From assembly GCA_012184525.1 (NCBI GenBank), contig WOFQ01000004.1, positions 992,001 to 1,056,000 on the forward strand: DNA of 64,000 nt. The letters run 5' to 3'. Under the pieces are notes generated by a model. It searched no databases and had not been told where the DNA came from. It saw nothing but the letters and a program-made list of their open reading frames with translations. Of the stretch, positions 1 through 12,119 are shown piece by piece (position 1 is the first letter of the stretch; the number at the start of each line of letters is the position of its first letter). Source of the stretch: Xenoacremonium recifei. Its lineage: Eukaryota > Ascomycota > Sordariomycetes > Hypocreales > Nectriaceae. A program made the position numbers and the translations under genes.

Positions 1-3000
1 AAGTGGCAGCTGAAAGCCGGGTCTGGGCAGCCCCAAATGGTCGGTGAGCGGTGATGAATGGATAGCCTCTGCAGACTGCACGCCATCGCTGACCATTCAG
101 AGAGAGCCTGTTGATTGTCGTATCCAGACCGTCGGGATGTCTCAGAGGGCTCACCAATGAGCCTGCGCCTCCCCTTACGCCACCAATCCAACGGTGAACG
201 GACAGCCGTTGGTAGTGCTGCCAGTCTCAGTCTTCCTCTCGCCAATCGAAACGCTTGCGACGGCGTGGCCAGACCTCCGCCATGTCTCACTTCTTCGCGA
301 CGCGGATAAGCTCGCAGCCAAGCTTCTCGAGGTCTCAGACAAAGGCCCGTCGAGGCCTGCGATGAGACACTTGCGGAGGGCCTGTGACAGGAGGCAATTG
401 GATGCTCAAGTTCAGCCCTGCGGCGTGCATTCAATAGCTCGCGCCGACCAACAGCTGTCTCAAGCCACGGCAAGCCTCGAGTGTCTGGGCGGCTGGCTGA
501 ACGGCAGGCCACCGACTTGACCGCCAGAGGGCCCGAGCCTCTCGCTCCCACGTGGAAGAGCCCCAGTGATCGCCAGGTCCAGCACGTCCGTGTCGTCATG
601 TTGAGATTGCGGCACAGTCACACGGCCCAAGCCTCTCCGTCCTGACCCTCACACGTCCCGTCTCAGCGCCGCCTCTGAAGCCCAGAGACAAACGCACGGT
701 TGTTCGCGACCGTTCGATTGGGGCTGTTGGCTGTTGGCCCTATTCTTTGCATCGCCGATGAGGCCGTCATCATCATGCCATGCCCCAACATTCAGACAGC
801 CACACGTTCGCTAATAGTGAGGCTGGGCTGAGCTGATGCGTCGTCCGCGCAGCGCAGTGCAGTGCCGCCCGGGCTCCAGCTGGACAGGGACCGCCACGGC
901 GCGACGGCACGTCCCAATAGTGCGCGCCTCTAGCAGCATCCGGGGACGGCATCATTGAATTGCAATATCCGACCCCCCTGGGCCAACAAGCCAGCGCCGC
1001 CGCCGCGCACGGTCGACATCCAGTCCATCGTGACCTCGAGAACCGATCATTGAAATCTGACATGTCGCTTTTTATCGCTAGTCATGAGTTACATACTTGT
1101 TGACGGAGCACAAGCTGCAAGCACACAGACTCTATCGAGTGTTTGCGTGCGGGCGGTGATACGACTTGTGCAGGGAAGCGTCGCCGCCGTGTAATTTCGA
1201 TCAACGTGGGGGGGCGGAAGGGGTGGTTGTTGTTGGGTCAGCATCTCTCATTCACGTCTTGTCATGTTGTTCGTATGCTTTCTCGCTTCGCTTGCTGTTG
1301 CCAGGGCCTGTTTATTCATAGAAGCCCGCGCGCACACAACCGAGCCGGACGACCTGAAACTCCCGGTAGACGTCGATTCCGGGGTAGGTCGAGATACAGT
1401 CAGAGCTGCTGCTGCCGGTCAGCACCGGTACACAAGCAGCAGCAAAAAGCAAATACACACTAGTGTTCGGCCGCCTGTGCTGCAGATTTCTACAGCAGCT
1501 ATGAAGCAATAACTTCGTAATTATGGCGTTGCGTGGCTGGCGCAGGATTATGTCCGGGTGACCTAGACCCAACAGATTGCGGCAGAGCGGTATCTACAGA
1601 GTAAGTGCCTCTCAGCAGTACAAGTACAAGTATTATGATGGATCACGAATGATCGCCTGTCAGGATATGACAAGCGGCCTGAGACGTGAGCCGAGGGGTG
1701 TTTCGCTGTTTGCCTGCCGGGCAGCCCTGCCACGTATCTAGCCGCAAGATACGGATTATAGGCTGTATGTCTCGTTCATGGCGGAAGCCCTGCCTGCTGC
1801 CTTGCTGTGCCGTATGCCTGCTCCTGTTGGCTGTCCAGGCCAGATAGCTGAGCTGCTGCTTGGTGATGCGATCCGGGCAAGATGGTGGGGTCGGCTTCGA
1901 TCCGTCCAGGGCCATCCGCCAGGCCACACGGCGAAGTGGACGATCCAACGTGGCCCAAGATCGTTATCACTGGTGTCGAGAGTGAAGTGTGAGTGGGCAT
2001 CTCGGCCGCACGGGAGGGGGGTCTCCTATGAGAAACAGAAACGACATTTGGTGCATGTACCTGGCGCCGATGTACTTTCTCGCGAGGTACATACAGTATC
2101 ATATCACGAGGGGGACATGTCGACACTGACGAGTCGCAGGATCACCAGGCTGATCAACTCGAACCTGGTCCCAGCTTGCCAGCCCTGGACGGCTGCGGGG
2201 TTGCAGCGATGCTAGTGCTGCATGACCGCGGGCAATCTGGCAGCCGAGACGATGCGATACGGAGTCATTCGCCGAGACGCGGATGAACAGAGAGAGTCGA
2301 TGATATGACTTGAGACCGCCCGTCATGATCGTCGTGAGAGAGAGACAATACAGCCACGGCATGATGGGTGCGTAGTCAGTGTTTCGGATCCGGGAAGGAA
2401 CGAAGACGCACGGCGAGGCTATCCCCGGTTTTCCCTCCGTTTCAATACGGAGCACCACGATAACATCAGATACCTTGGACAACTTCCACCAGAATGGCCT
2501 CAGGGAAAATCGGACGCCCCCGCGTCTGTCTCATAGTTGAGCGTGTTATTGATTGTCTACCTGACTTAATTATCTCATCATCGTGAGCCGGAGCGGATTC
2601 TCCAGCGTCCCCTCTGCAAAGTGCAAACCGTCTCAACGTGCTAGTACAGGACGGTAGGCTGGACGGTTTCAGTAGTCGCCGTCGGGCCGCGTCACGCCAA
2701 TCACAGCGCCCACAACCTTGTCAGGAGCGCCTCACGTGGACGGTCATTTGGAATCCGCTTCTTTCCAAGCTTCTTGGAAGCAGGTTTGCGACGGCCACCA
2801 ACCAACTTTAGAACCCCTCACCGCCAACTCACGAACTAAAGGTCCTGTGCCTTTTCCCATGTTGGATTGAACGCCAAGCCCGATCGTCCCTGACGGAGGA
2901 TGCGAAGGTTCAGCCGGGGATTCCTTCAACAGGTCCCTCCTGGTCGCAGTGCAGGGTAGGTGTTCAACATGCAAGGTTGGTGAACTTGTCAGGGGACAGG

Positions 3001-3435
3001 CTGTATCTGAAAGACATGCCTCTTCCTATAGGCTCATAGCGTCGCACCAGGGTTGACAGCTTTCGCATCCTGGGAATTCGAAAACTTCAGGGCATCCCGC
3101 GGCGCATCCATTTCGAGGCATCCGGGCTTCCCAGTCACCGTCGTTGGCCTGCCAAACATGTAGTACCGAGTATGCCAACCATGCTTCGCATATCACCAAA
3201 CATGTGCCGAGTATCGCTGCTCGCCCTGTCCAGCGTGTCATTCCGGCGCATCCTCAAATCTCTCAACTCTGTTTCCAGCCCTTCCGCTCCCGAACCGCCC
3301 GGATCGGCCGAGAATCCCATCCTCGTACCGCAAATGTTTGCATCTCGCTCTCCCTTCTCCCGCGCGTAACCCTCCCATCGTAGGATATCATGCCACTGTG
3401 GAACGCGTCGTCGCAGCGCCCGGCCTTGTGCCTCG
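1..3435. other. Gene-free stretch at left edge
   Basis: I see no convincing gene in this 3.4 kb. Open frames are short, overlap on both strands, and show no recognisable domain or credible intron-joined model. Base composition looks like ordinary mixed intergenic DNA, without the strong AT bias expected of heavily RIP-mutated repeats and without long repeats. It may be the regulatory region of a gene left of the window, or hold unrecognised non-coding transcripts. Confidence 0.5.
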
Positions 3436-4405
3436 TCACGGCATCTCCTCTTCCCCAACGGGTATCTGCGTCGACGTGATCCAGTTCTCCATCACCGCTT
3501 GGCCCTCCGGCTTATTGCTGTTGCTGCTCCCTGTCGCAATGCCTGCCGCGCGAGGCTGCCTTGCCTTGTTGGTGCCCGGAGTGTCTAGCTTCTTGACGAC
3601 TAAACATAGCACGCGGCCGTAAATGGCGAAGCCGTCGTATGACACATCCATCGCTAGCTTCTTCTTGTCGTCATTTCCGTCAAGTCCGTCAGCTTCGTCG
3701 TCGTCGTCCGAGCCGAGCCGCCGCGCTCGCTGACGCTTATGTGGAGGGGCCTCTGTGTCAGAGTCGATCTCGATCGCCGAGGCTGTTTCATCTTCGTCGG
3801 AGGGGCTGAATCCATCATCCTCCCCCGCTGATGCTATTCTTTGACGTTTGCTTCGGCGGCCTGGCTCTGCAAGGGGAATCGCAGATAGTCCGACTTTGTC
3901 CTCGTCTTCTTCTCGTAGAACTAGGACGATGCCATCTCCTGCATCCACATCCACGGCTACATTGTCGGTTTCACTAATCAGCTTGTTCGAGTTGGACTCC
4001 ATCTTCGGTGGCAGCTTCTCTCGGAAATGTTTGCTCTTGTAAAGCAGTGAATGTCGTGTGCTCGTCTCAGTCAGAAATATGGAGACTTCAAACTCATCTG
4101 AAGTTCATGGTCAGCCGAAAGCCCGTTTCATCACAATGAGAAGGTTACAGTGATGAAAAGCGAAAATTACCTTGTACCACCACATCCTTGACCGTCTTTT
4201 TCTTGCTGCTCTTCTTCTTGGCCCGTTCTTTTTCCTCACGGAGCTTTGGCAGGACTAAGGGTCTGATGCTCTCAATGACCTTTGGTAACATAGGATTCCG
4301 GGGATTGAGCAGCCATGAGGGGCCAAGCGAGGGATTGTCGAGGTATATTCGGCACTCGAGCACTGAGTACTTTGATATTCTTAGATATCGACGTATGGGA
4401 GCCAT
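3436..4405 (-). CDS. Conserved hypothetical protein, 298 aa, nuclear-type
   Basis: Two exons, complement(join(3436..4097,4171..4405)); the 73-nt intron has a GTAATT donor and CAG acceptor and joins in phase. I chose the ATG at 4405, giving a start of MAPIRRYLRI, because an upstream in-frame candidate at 4432 is TTG. The N-terminal third (about residues 1-105) is rich in hydrophobic and basic residues and looks folded, with a KKKSSKKK basic stretch. The middle is acidic and serine-rich with RRSKRQR and PPHKRQRARR patches that look like nuclear localisation signals. A short folded block (YDGFAIYGRVLCLVVKK) lies near the C-terminus. I do not recognise the family and assign no function. It diverges from the isoleucyl-tRNA synthetase gene across 312 bp, so the two may share a promoter. 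Confidence 0.75.
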
Positions 4406-4717
4406 TGTTGAGGCGCTGATGTGTGAGGTCAAAGATGTTGTTGTAAGTGAACCGTGAAGAATGAAAGGTTCCCGTGTAGCTCAGTGATGTAATCGGGCTC
4501 TAGCGAATGGAATGCGCTAAAGCTCTAGGGGATTGTCAGCCTTGCAGCCACTGACAGCTATTGGCGCGGCGGCCTGCAACCGCCTCCACTCAAGTCCAAG
4601 CTGTCCCGTCCAGTCGCATCGCATCCTCTAAAATTCTTCCTCAGCCTTCTCGATCCACGTCAAGGAACAAGCCTCATAGCTGGCAGATCTGCCACGCGAC
4701 ATGCCTCGTGATCGACC
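4406..4717. promoter_or_regulatory. Divergent promoter region
   Basis: 312-bp gap between two divergent start codons: the hypothetical gene (-) and the mitochondrial isoleucyl-tRNA synthetase gene (+). I see no clear TATA box. An ATG at 4701 opens a 15-codon upstream frame (4701-4745, ending TGA) that overlaps the synthetase start at 4718 in another frame. If it lies in the mRNA it could dampen translation. Confidence 0.5.
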
Positions 4718-7672
4718 ATGTCTAAAACTTGGAAGGCGACTTTGAGGTTGCCCAAATCAAAGTTCCCGTGAGTTGCACGCACGGCCGATTTGAAATATGA
4801 AGCTGACATCGTACGTCAAGTCCTCGAGCTCAACCCAAGGCTCTCCAGCAGTATATTCGTCAGTCCGCAGATGACCTATACGACTGGCAGACACGGAATA
4901 GGCCAGAGAAAGACACTTTTTTCCTTCACGATGGTCCGCCATATGCCAATGGCAGCCTGCATGTTGGCCATGCCCTCAACAAGATTCTTAAGGACATGAT
5001 CGTCCGATTCAAGATTCAGCAAGGTCGAAGGATCGTTTACAGACCTGGCTGGGACTGCCATGGTCTGCCCATTGAGATGAAAGCCCTGGGAACGAGCAGC
5101 ACAAAGGGTCTCACTCCCGTTCAGATTCGTGATATCGCGCGGAAGCTCGCCTCCAAGACGGTCAAGGAGCAGATGAACGGGTTCCGGGCCCTGGGTGTCA
5201 TGTCGGACTGGGACAAGAGATGGACCACCATGGATCGCGAGTTCGAGATTCGGCAACTACGCGTATTCCAGAACCTGGTCCGCCGGGGTCTGATATATCG
5301 CAAACACAAACCAGTCTACTGGTCGATATCCTCGCGCACTGCTCTCGCCGAGGCCGAGTTGGAGTATCGGGACGACCATGTATCGACTGCCGCCTACATT
5401 AGATTCCCCATTGTATCAGACTGGAAAACGATACCTGGACTCTCTGGAATTGACGGACCTCTATACGCCGCAATCTGGACAACGACGCCTTGGACCCTTC
5501 CCGCCAACCGTGCCATTGCTGTCCACGAAGACCTCACGTACTCAGTGCTGCGGGTTGGCACTGATAACCTATTGGTGACTACGAGTCGTGTGGAAGCGAT
5601 GAAACAGATGGTACCTACCTTCAGCATTGTGGCTGAATCAATACCCGGTTCGCAGCTCCAAGGCCTCATGTATCACAACAAGCTTCGCGGCAAGTCGTCT
5701 CCCGCACAGCCGATCGTTTCTGCGGATTTTGTGACTGCCGATTCAGGTACCGGCCTGGTGCACATGGCTCCAGGCCATGGACAAGAAGACTACGATGCGT
5801 GCGCCAAACTCGGTATCGAAGCCTTTGCACCCATAGACGACGGTGGTCATTTCACAAAGGAAGCTTACCCTGATGATCCTGAACGGCTGACATCGGCGCC
5901 ATCTATCCTGGACGGTGGAAGCCAATCGGTTTTGGAACTCATGGCTGATGATGTCCTGGGGACTCATAAACTTCGTCACAAGTACCCGTACGATTGGCGA
6001 ACAAAACTTCCTGTCGTTGTTCGGGCCACGGCACAGTGGTTTGCTGACGTTGGGAGCATCAAGGAAGACGCCCTTGCCGCGCTGGAAAAGGTTCGCTTTG
6101 TTCCCGAAGCTGGGCGAGTTCGCCTCGAGAGCTTTATCAAGGGTCGTAGCGAATGGTGTATCTCTCGCCAGCGATCATGGGGTGTACCCATTCCAGCCCT
6201 CTATGATGAGTCGGGCAATTCGATCATGACGGAAGAGTCAGTTGAGCACATTATTTCTGTCATGCAGCAGCGTTCGTCCTCGGCCTGGTTTTCAGATGCG
6301 CCTGACGATCGAGCCTGGATATTGCCATCGCTTCAAGGCAAATATCGTCGTGGTACGGACACAATGGACGTCTGGTTCGATAGCGGCAGCAGCTGGACCG
6401 AGACGGATCAACAGGCCGATGTATACCTCGAAGGTTCAGACCAGCACCGAGGTTGGTTCCAGTCGAGTCTTTTGACCTATGTGGCCACGCACAAAGCCGA
6501 CGACGCAAACAGTCCAAAACCCGTGGCACCGTTCAAGACGCTTGTCACTCACGGGTTCACACTTGATGGACAGGGCAAGAAGATGTCCAAATCTCTAGGC
6601 AACATTGTTCTTCCCGATCAGGTGATGGACGGCAGTCTCCTTGGTCCCGTCAAAATGAAGGGCCGAGCAAGCGGCTTCGATGGACTGGGCCCCGATGCTA
6701 TACGATTGTGGGCGGCCAGCGCAGACTTTACGACAGATGTGCTCATCGGGCAGACGATCTTGCAAACTATCCATAGCGCCCTGCTCAAGTACCGAACTAT
6801 CGTGAAGATGCTACTTGGGTCCTTGCATGTGGAAGCCCGCCATGCCCCCCTCACCAAGTTGGACCAGATGGCGCTGGTCCAGTTGCAGGAAACCATGTCA
6901 CAGGTTGCAGAGGCCTATGACAATTTTGAGTTTCACAAAGCGACCAGTCTGATCAACCGATGGGTTGCTACGGATCTGTCTGCGTTCTACCTGGAGGCGC
7001 TCAAGGATCGCCTGTACTGTGGAGATGGAGGAGGCATCTTGGAGCCCATCTTCATTGGGTTTCTGCGGATGCTGGCACCAATGACTCCTCTTCTAGTGGA
7101 GGAGGCGTGGTCTCACCGCCCAGCCTGGATGGAGAATGATAAGTGAGTTGTCTTGCAATGAGTTGCGACAAGCTGTTCAATTTAACAACGGATTTAGGTC
7201 ACTGGATAACCCGGCCAGGCAGTTGTACAACTCACCTCTCATCGATCCTGCGCGCCTCACAGTTTCTCAGGCGAAGCTCCGAGAAGACATGCCCGTCATT
7301 TCAGCGGTACACAGTGCAGTAAAGGCCACACTGGAGCAAGCACGTACAGACAAGGTCTTGGGAAGCTCTCTTCAGTGTTCTGTGATGCTCTCCGTCGAGA
7401 ACAGCGATGTGGCCAATGTTCTTGAGCGATATGCGGACGAGATGGATGCTATCTTCGTTGTCTCTTCAGTGGAGATTAACGGCTCGCTTCCCGAGAACGC
7501 GACCTGGTTGTATGAACAGGACTTTGACATTGGAGGCGGAAAGGTCCGTGTTCATGTGCTGCCGCCCAAGCAGGAGAAGTGCTCGCGATGCTGGCGATAT
7601 GTTGCGCCGGCGGAGGATGCGCTGTGTGGCCGGTGTGAGGAGGTGGTTGAGAGCCTTCCGGAATCGGCTTGA
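4718..7672 (+). CDS. ISM1: Mitochondrial isoleucyl-tRNA synthetase
   Basis: Charges mitochondrial tRNA-Ile with isoleucine. Three exons, join(4718..4767,4821..7142,7198..7672), give 948 aa; the introns of 53 and 55 nt both have GTGAGT donors and keep phase. The class I HIGH motif reads HVGH (residues 64-67) within GSLHVGHALNK, and the KMSKS loop lies at about 604-608. Between them is the CP1 editing domain with TTPWTLPANRAIAV and the GHGQEDY segment. The tRNA-binding C-terminus ends in a four-cysteine zinc finger, CSRC (919/922) and CGRC (934/937), typical of bacterial and mitochondrial IleRS and absent from the cytosolic enzyme. The N-terminus (KATLRLPKSKFPPRAQP) is basic and matches the start of mitochondrial IleRS, with only a short leader. 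Confidence 0.95.
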
Positions 7673-8468
7673 GACGTTGTGTGCGAGTATGTGTGAGAGT
7701 GTATTTGTGCGAGCGGTGATTTGAATACCCCAATCTGTGTACAACAACTGGAGCGTTGGATGGGAATGGATGATGGCTGGATTATAGATCCGTGTAAGAT
7801 CACATATACTTGTAGAAATATGCAGGGTAGACTCAGGGTCCGTATTAAGGCTGGGTTGAGTTAAGGTTATTAGGGGTCTGCGGGCTAGATTCTTAACAAG
7901 GCCGGCCCTAAGTGAAACAGCCCCAAAAGCTATGGAGGAGTAGACACACCTAATTATAACATCAGCCACCCGTTCCTCCCTCGCTGACTTTGTGGCTTGA
8001 ACGCCCCTGGTACGGACGGCACAATGGAGGGGTTTAGGAGCGGACAAATATAGATCGGCACTTTTGAGTCGGCGAAATCTGGTTTTGGCAGCCCAGCCTG
8101 TGAGAGTCATCATCGGCTTGGAGGTTGTGCCGCCGCCACCGGTGATTGGCCCCGCCAGTGGCTGCGTCACTGGCTCTGGCGAACTAAACGGACATGCCGT
8201 CCCGTGACAAACGGTCATTGACCCCCTGCAACCTGAACCTGACCTGCAGCCAGGCTTTGTCCAGCTTTCAACGTCCACGCACGCCAACCTCGCCGTTTGC
8301 CATGAAGCAGCCCGCTGGCTCAGCACCCGTCGCTCTGCCTCCGTTCCAACGCTTGAACCTCTGCTGAGCCTAGCTTTCTCCTGCGATACAATGCTGCACA
8401 CGCCCTGCCCGCCCCGACACTGACAGCAGGCCTCCCGCGAGAGTGGCATGTGACAGCCGCTGCGCGCG
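7673..8468. other. Intergenic region upstream of orphan gene
   Basis: Holds the ISM1 3' end and the promoter of the next gene, about 0.8 kb. The first 250 bp are AT-rich and the remainder is GC-rich with pyrimidine runs. A 343-codon open frame on the minus strand overlaps this region and both neighbouring genes, but shows no domain. I see no RNA gene here. Confidence 0.5.
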
Positions 8469-11400
8469 ATGGCGGACCAACACCATGCCGCGAACAATCT
8501 GTCTTTGGGCGGCTACGGTCGACGAGATGGCCCGGTAACGCCTGATGGCCGCTCCCGCTTCAGCTACGAGCACGTCGAGCGAGGCGAGCCCAGCACCATC
8601 GGCGCCCTGCTCAACGCCCCGACGTCGCCCGACCGCCCGCTGGCCTTCTCCGACGACGAGCTGCTGCCACGCTTCAATATCAAGGCCCGCGAGCAGGGCA
8701 GCAAGCGGGAGAAGCGCCCGAAACGCAACCATGGACCGAAGACGAGCACCGGGTTCCTGCTGCAAGACGCTGTTGCCAACGAGGAGGACTATGCGGCCCA
8801 GCGGCGACAGCCTCGGCTGACGGGCCAGAGCAGAGGGAAGGATTTGCTGGAGCCGCTCTCGTCGAGCCTGCCTCGCGAGATGGGGATGGGGCTGGGCATC
8901 GGGACGAGTGGCGGTCTGCGGCCTCGCATCGTCTCCCCGGACACATCGGCCGAGGACCTGCGGGTGAAGAAGAGGGGCGCCTCGAGACAGCACCAGCACC
9001 AGAACCAGGCCTCTACTGCTCTCGACGTCGACTCAACGCAGATCGTCAACATGGCCCTGAACCTCAGCGAATCGCGGCGTATAGCCTCCCGACGCAACTA
9101 TGCCCGTGCCAACCCGCCCCGGTTGGCCCCCATGCAGGACTCGGCGCTGGGCAGCAACCTCAAGACCCATTTGCAGCAGCAGCGGAAGACGTCTCGGAAC
9201 ATATCACCCCGTCCTCACCAGGCCTTGACCCCGAGGCTGTCTGGGGTGAGATCGAGCAGTCCCCTGCGGCCGCCCTACGAACCGGGACATGACACCCCGT
9301 ACCGATATCATTTTTCTACTTCGACTCTTGCCAGGGCTCAAAAGGCCAGGGAGCATCTGGAGTTGATGGCCCAGTACCGGCGCTTACTGGAACTGCTGCC
9401 ACCTTTGAAGGTTGGCTATGATCGGAACTCGGCTTCAAGTCCCCCATCATCTCCAGCCAACGGCAGAGTTCCCAAATTTGGGTCCTCCGGTTCCGGTCCC
9501 GTCCTCGGCCGCGAGTATAACCCGCTGCAATACATTCGAAATCGAAAGGTTCGAGCGAGAGAGAGGAAGGCTATTGATGGCGAGAGCCAGGGATTTGGCG
9601 ACGTCGAATCGGTGAAACTCTGGGTCGAAAGAGCGTCAGAGCGTGCGTCTTCCGTTGACCTCCTGAACGATGGCAGCTCCATACTCCCAACCTTTCCAGG
9701 TGCTGAGGGCACCGACGCTCACAACTCTCCTGAGGCTGCTAAAGCTTCACAGCGTGTTCGACCTCCCCGAGTGGACTGGTTCTTTGAACCGTGCAACATG
9801 ATAGCCGATGCATACTGGCTGGAGCAAGATCACAATAAACAGCTTATCGAAGATCGGTTCTGGTACAAAATCTTCCCCCAAACTGCTGACCTCAGCCGTC
9901 CAATGTCACGACAGACCGACGACGGTGCGACCCCTCACATCACGAAGACACTGGAGGACATTGAGGGAACCATGGAAATGAAGGAGCACAAGCTCATCAG
10001 ACCAGACACCGACAACTCTCAGGGGAGCAGTGCGAGAGAGAGGGCGAAACAGAAACTTCATGACATTGGGGGTGGCTTTCATCGCCATACACCATCTACG
10101 CATAGCCATCACCACGATTTCTTACGCGTGAGGAGGGACTCCGACTCCAGTATGTCTGGAAGCGAGAATGAAACGAAGCATGAAAGCAGACTGAGGCGAA
10201 ATCGCCATGTCCGGTCTGGCACGCTCTCGAGCAATACCAACGATCTTCTCCAGAAGCAGATGCTAGAGATGATTGCACGAGAGGCTCGGGAACAACAGCT
10301 TGCGCAGGTTCCCGAGAACCAGACAGAACCACCATCGCACAAGAGTTCACTTACACCAGAACGCGCCCCAGTCTCCAACCCATCAAGCCAGAGGAAGGGC
10401 TCGCTCACAGATCCCAGTGACTCTGACCACCGATCAATCCGGGAGAAAACGCAGAGCGAGTCGCTACCGCGGTACAAATTCCCCAGGAACGACTACACAT
10501 CTAGATCTAGGAGGCAAGAGTCGGTGGATATTGACTCGCCCCAACCGATGTCACCGGAGCTGAATCCGCAGGACAACTTGTATACGACTCCGACGAATCT
10601 GGATCTGTCTGTACCTTCGAGTCGATCCTCCTCTCCGTCACGAAACCCGTTTACCATCGTGAAGCAAATCTTCCGAGAAAAGACACGAGACGATGCCGAG
10701 GATGTTGAGGACACGGATCGTCGTCCTTCTATGTCAGAGCCGCTTTCTCCTGTGGATAGCAAGGGCACTCCAGAACGGCAACCGTCAGTTTCTCGACCCG
10801 AAGGCCACCGCCACCAGCGTAGTACCGCCAGTGCAAGGCTGAGAGGGGACGAATCGATTGGTCTCCGTGGAATATTCAAGGGACCTCGTATTGACACGGT
10901 AATTCGAGGAGGTGTTTCGAGGCTTGGCGACATGCTTTGGAAAAAAGACTCTGCCGTTGAGCCCCCTAACGATGCCTTCTCTACCGATGAGTCGGACAGT
11001 GAGGCTGGGAAAGGGAGAACAAGGCTGTCTCTCACGATATCGCGGACTGGGTCAAAGCGAGGTCGAAATGAGCCTCTACAGGGGACGAAGCACTTCCTTG
11101 ATGCCATGCCCCAATTCCAGCATATGCCGGAGTCGCAGAGCCGACTTGCAGCAAGCACGCAGGACTTGGCTAAAATACAGACCAACCAGTCATCCCGATT
11201 CGATCTTCTCAAACCACCAAAGTTGGATGTCACAGCTGCTTCTACAGGGACATCTACCCCAGCAACCAGGCAGGGACGGTATGCCGATGTTGAAGTCTCG
11301 GAATCAGAATCTACCCAGGAGAGCGCCCCTGACGCGGCAAAGACCAAGGAGAAGAATGTCGAGTTTGCCCTCGACGTGCCTGGCTTTGAGCAGCGACCTC

Positions 11401-12119
11401 GCCCGGCGAGCCGACACTGGTCCATCGCAGACCACGCCACTCCCCAGGAGAACCAGCTGTCAAGGCGAGACATTGCTCGTCTGCGCGCCCTGATCCTGAC
11501 CTCGGGCATCAAGGCCATGGAGATCTCCCGCCGCGCCCAAGAACCTACCCGGCCCCTCCGCAACGGCACTCTCAAGCACCCCGGCAAGGCCCCCAAGTCC
11601 AACGTCGCCGGCGTCCCCTGGCCAGCCATCGCCGCCCTGGCTCCTGATCACGCTTTGCCGTCTGACCAGCCCGTCCCCTACTGCGACCACTTCCCGCTCG
11701 CCAGCCGCACCCTCGGCGTCACCATCCAGGCCTCCGTCCAGCAGTGGCAGGTCGCCGCCGACCGCTTCGCCGGGTCCACGCGTCCGCACCTTGAGAAGCG
11801 TATCTGGCGTGTGCGCTCGCGTATCGCTGACGATCTCTCGGGCCGCACTGGCGCTGCTGCCGATCAGGCCGACGAGACCTCCAAGGACTTGGCCCTGGGC
11901 CAGCGCCTCAAGGTCAAGCATGTGGTCGACACCATCGACAAGATGCTGCGCAACCGCCGAAGACGCTTCCGCTGGGTGCGCAGGGGCATGTGGCTTGTCG
12001 TCGAGTGGCTGCTCGTGGGCTTCATGTGGTATGTATGGTTTGTCGTGACGCTGTGCCGTATCGTGTTGGGGCTAGGACAGGGAGTTGTGCGCGGTGTGCG
12101 GTGGTTGCTGTGGCTCTAG
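8469..12119 (+). CDS. Orphan 1216-aa protein with C-terminal membrane anchor
   Basis: A single uninterrupted 1216-codon frame starting MADQHHAANN. Most of it is low-complexity: Ser/Arg/Pro-rich and probably disordered, with many potential phosphorylation sites. Three islands look folded: about residues 430-480 (WFFEPCNMIADAYWLEQDHN), about 795-825 (LRGIFKGPRIDTVIRGGVSR) and 998-1160, which begins with a helix, SRRDIARLRALILTSGIKAM. The extreme C-terminus has a basic stretch (RNRRRRFRWVRRG) followed by two closely spaced hydrophobic segments rich in Trp/Val/Leu, consistent with a hairpin or tail anchor with the long N-terminus in the cytosol. I recognise no named domain. Its length, lack of stops and island-like conservation pattern make it a credible gene of unknown function. 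Confidence 0.85.
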   Translation: MADQHHAANNLSLGGYGRRDGPVTPDGRSRFSYEHVERGEPSTIGALLNAPTSPDRPLAFSDDELLPRFNIKAREQGSKREKRPKRNHGPKTSTGFLLQDAVANEEDYAAQRRQPRLTGQSRGKDLLEPLSSSLPREMGMGLGIGTSGGLRPRIVSPDTSAEDLRVKKRGASRQHQHQNQASTALDVDSTQIVNMALNLSESRRIASRRNYARANPPRLAPMQDSALGSNLKTHLQQQRKTSRNISPRPHQALTPRLSGVRSSSPLRPPYEPGHDTPYRYHFSTSTLARAQKAREHLELMAQYRRLLELLPPLKVGYDRNSASSPPSSPANGRVPKFGSSGSGPVLGREYNPLQYIRNRKVRARERKAIDGESQGFGDVESVKLWVERASERASSVDLLNDGSSILPTFPGAEGTDAHNSPEAAKASQRVRPPRVDWFFEPCNMIADAYWLEQDHNKQLIEDRFWYKIFPQTADLSRPMSRQTDDGATPHITKTLEDIEGTMEMKEHKLIRPDTDNSQGSSARERAKQKLHDIGGGFHRHTPSTHSHHHDFLRVRRDSDSSMSGSENETKHESRLRRNRHVRSGTLSSNTNDLLQKQMLEMIAREAREQQLAQVPENQTEPPSHKSSLTPERAPVSNPSSQRKGSLTDPSDSDHRSIREKTQSESLPRYKFPRNDYTSRSRRQESVDIDSPQPMSPELNPQDNLYTTPTNLDLSVPSSRSSSPSRNPFTIVKQIFREKTRDDAEDVEDTDRRPSMSEPLSPVDSKGTPERQPSVSRPEGHRHQRSTASARLRGDESIGLRGIFKGPRIDTVIRGGVSRLGDMLWKKDSAVEPPNDAFSTDESDSEAGKGRTRLSLTISRTGSKRGRNEPLQGTKHFLDAMPQFQHMPESQSRLAASTQDLAKIQTNQSSRFDLLKPPKLDVTAASTGTSTPATRQGRYADVEVSESESTQESAPDAAKTKEKNVEFALDVPGFEQRPRPASRHWSIADHATPQENQLSRRDIARLRALILTSGIKAMEISRRAQEPTRPLRNGTLKHPGKAPKSNVAGVPWPAIAALAPDHALPSDQPVPYCDHFPLASRTLGVTIQASVQQWQVAADRFAGSTRPHLEKRIWRVRSRIADDLSGRTGAAADQADETSKDLALGQRLKVKHVVDTIDKMLRNRRRRFRWVRRGMWLVVEWLLVGFMWYVWFVVTLCRIVLGLGQGVVRGVRWLLWL

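Noticed and set aside
4465..4540. TAGCTCAGT-type A-box near 4474 suggesting a tRNA
   Set aside because: No B box, no pairing acceptor stem and no anticodon arm can be drawn.
7466..8497. 343-codon minus-strand frame between ISM1 and the orphan gene
   Set aside because: Covers the end of ISM1 and the leader of the next gene; no recognisable protein features.
10493..11629. 378-codon minus-strand frame
   Set aside because: Antisense shadow inside the 1216-residue orphan gene; no domain.
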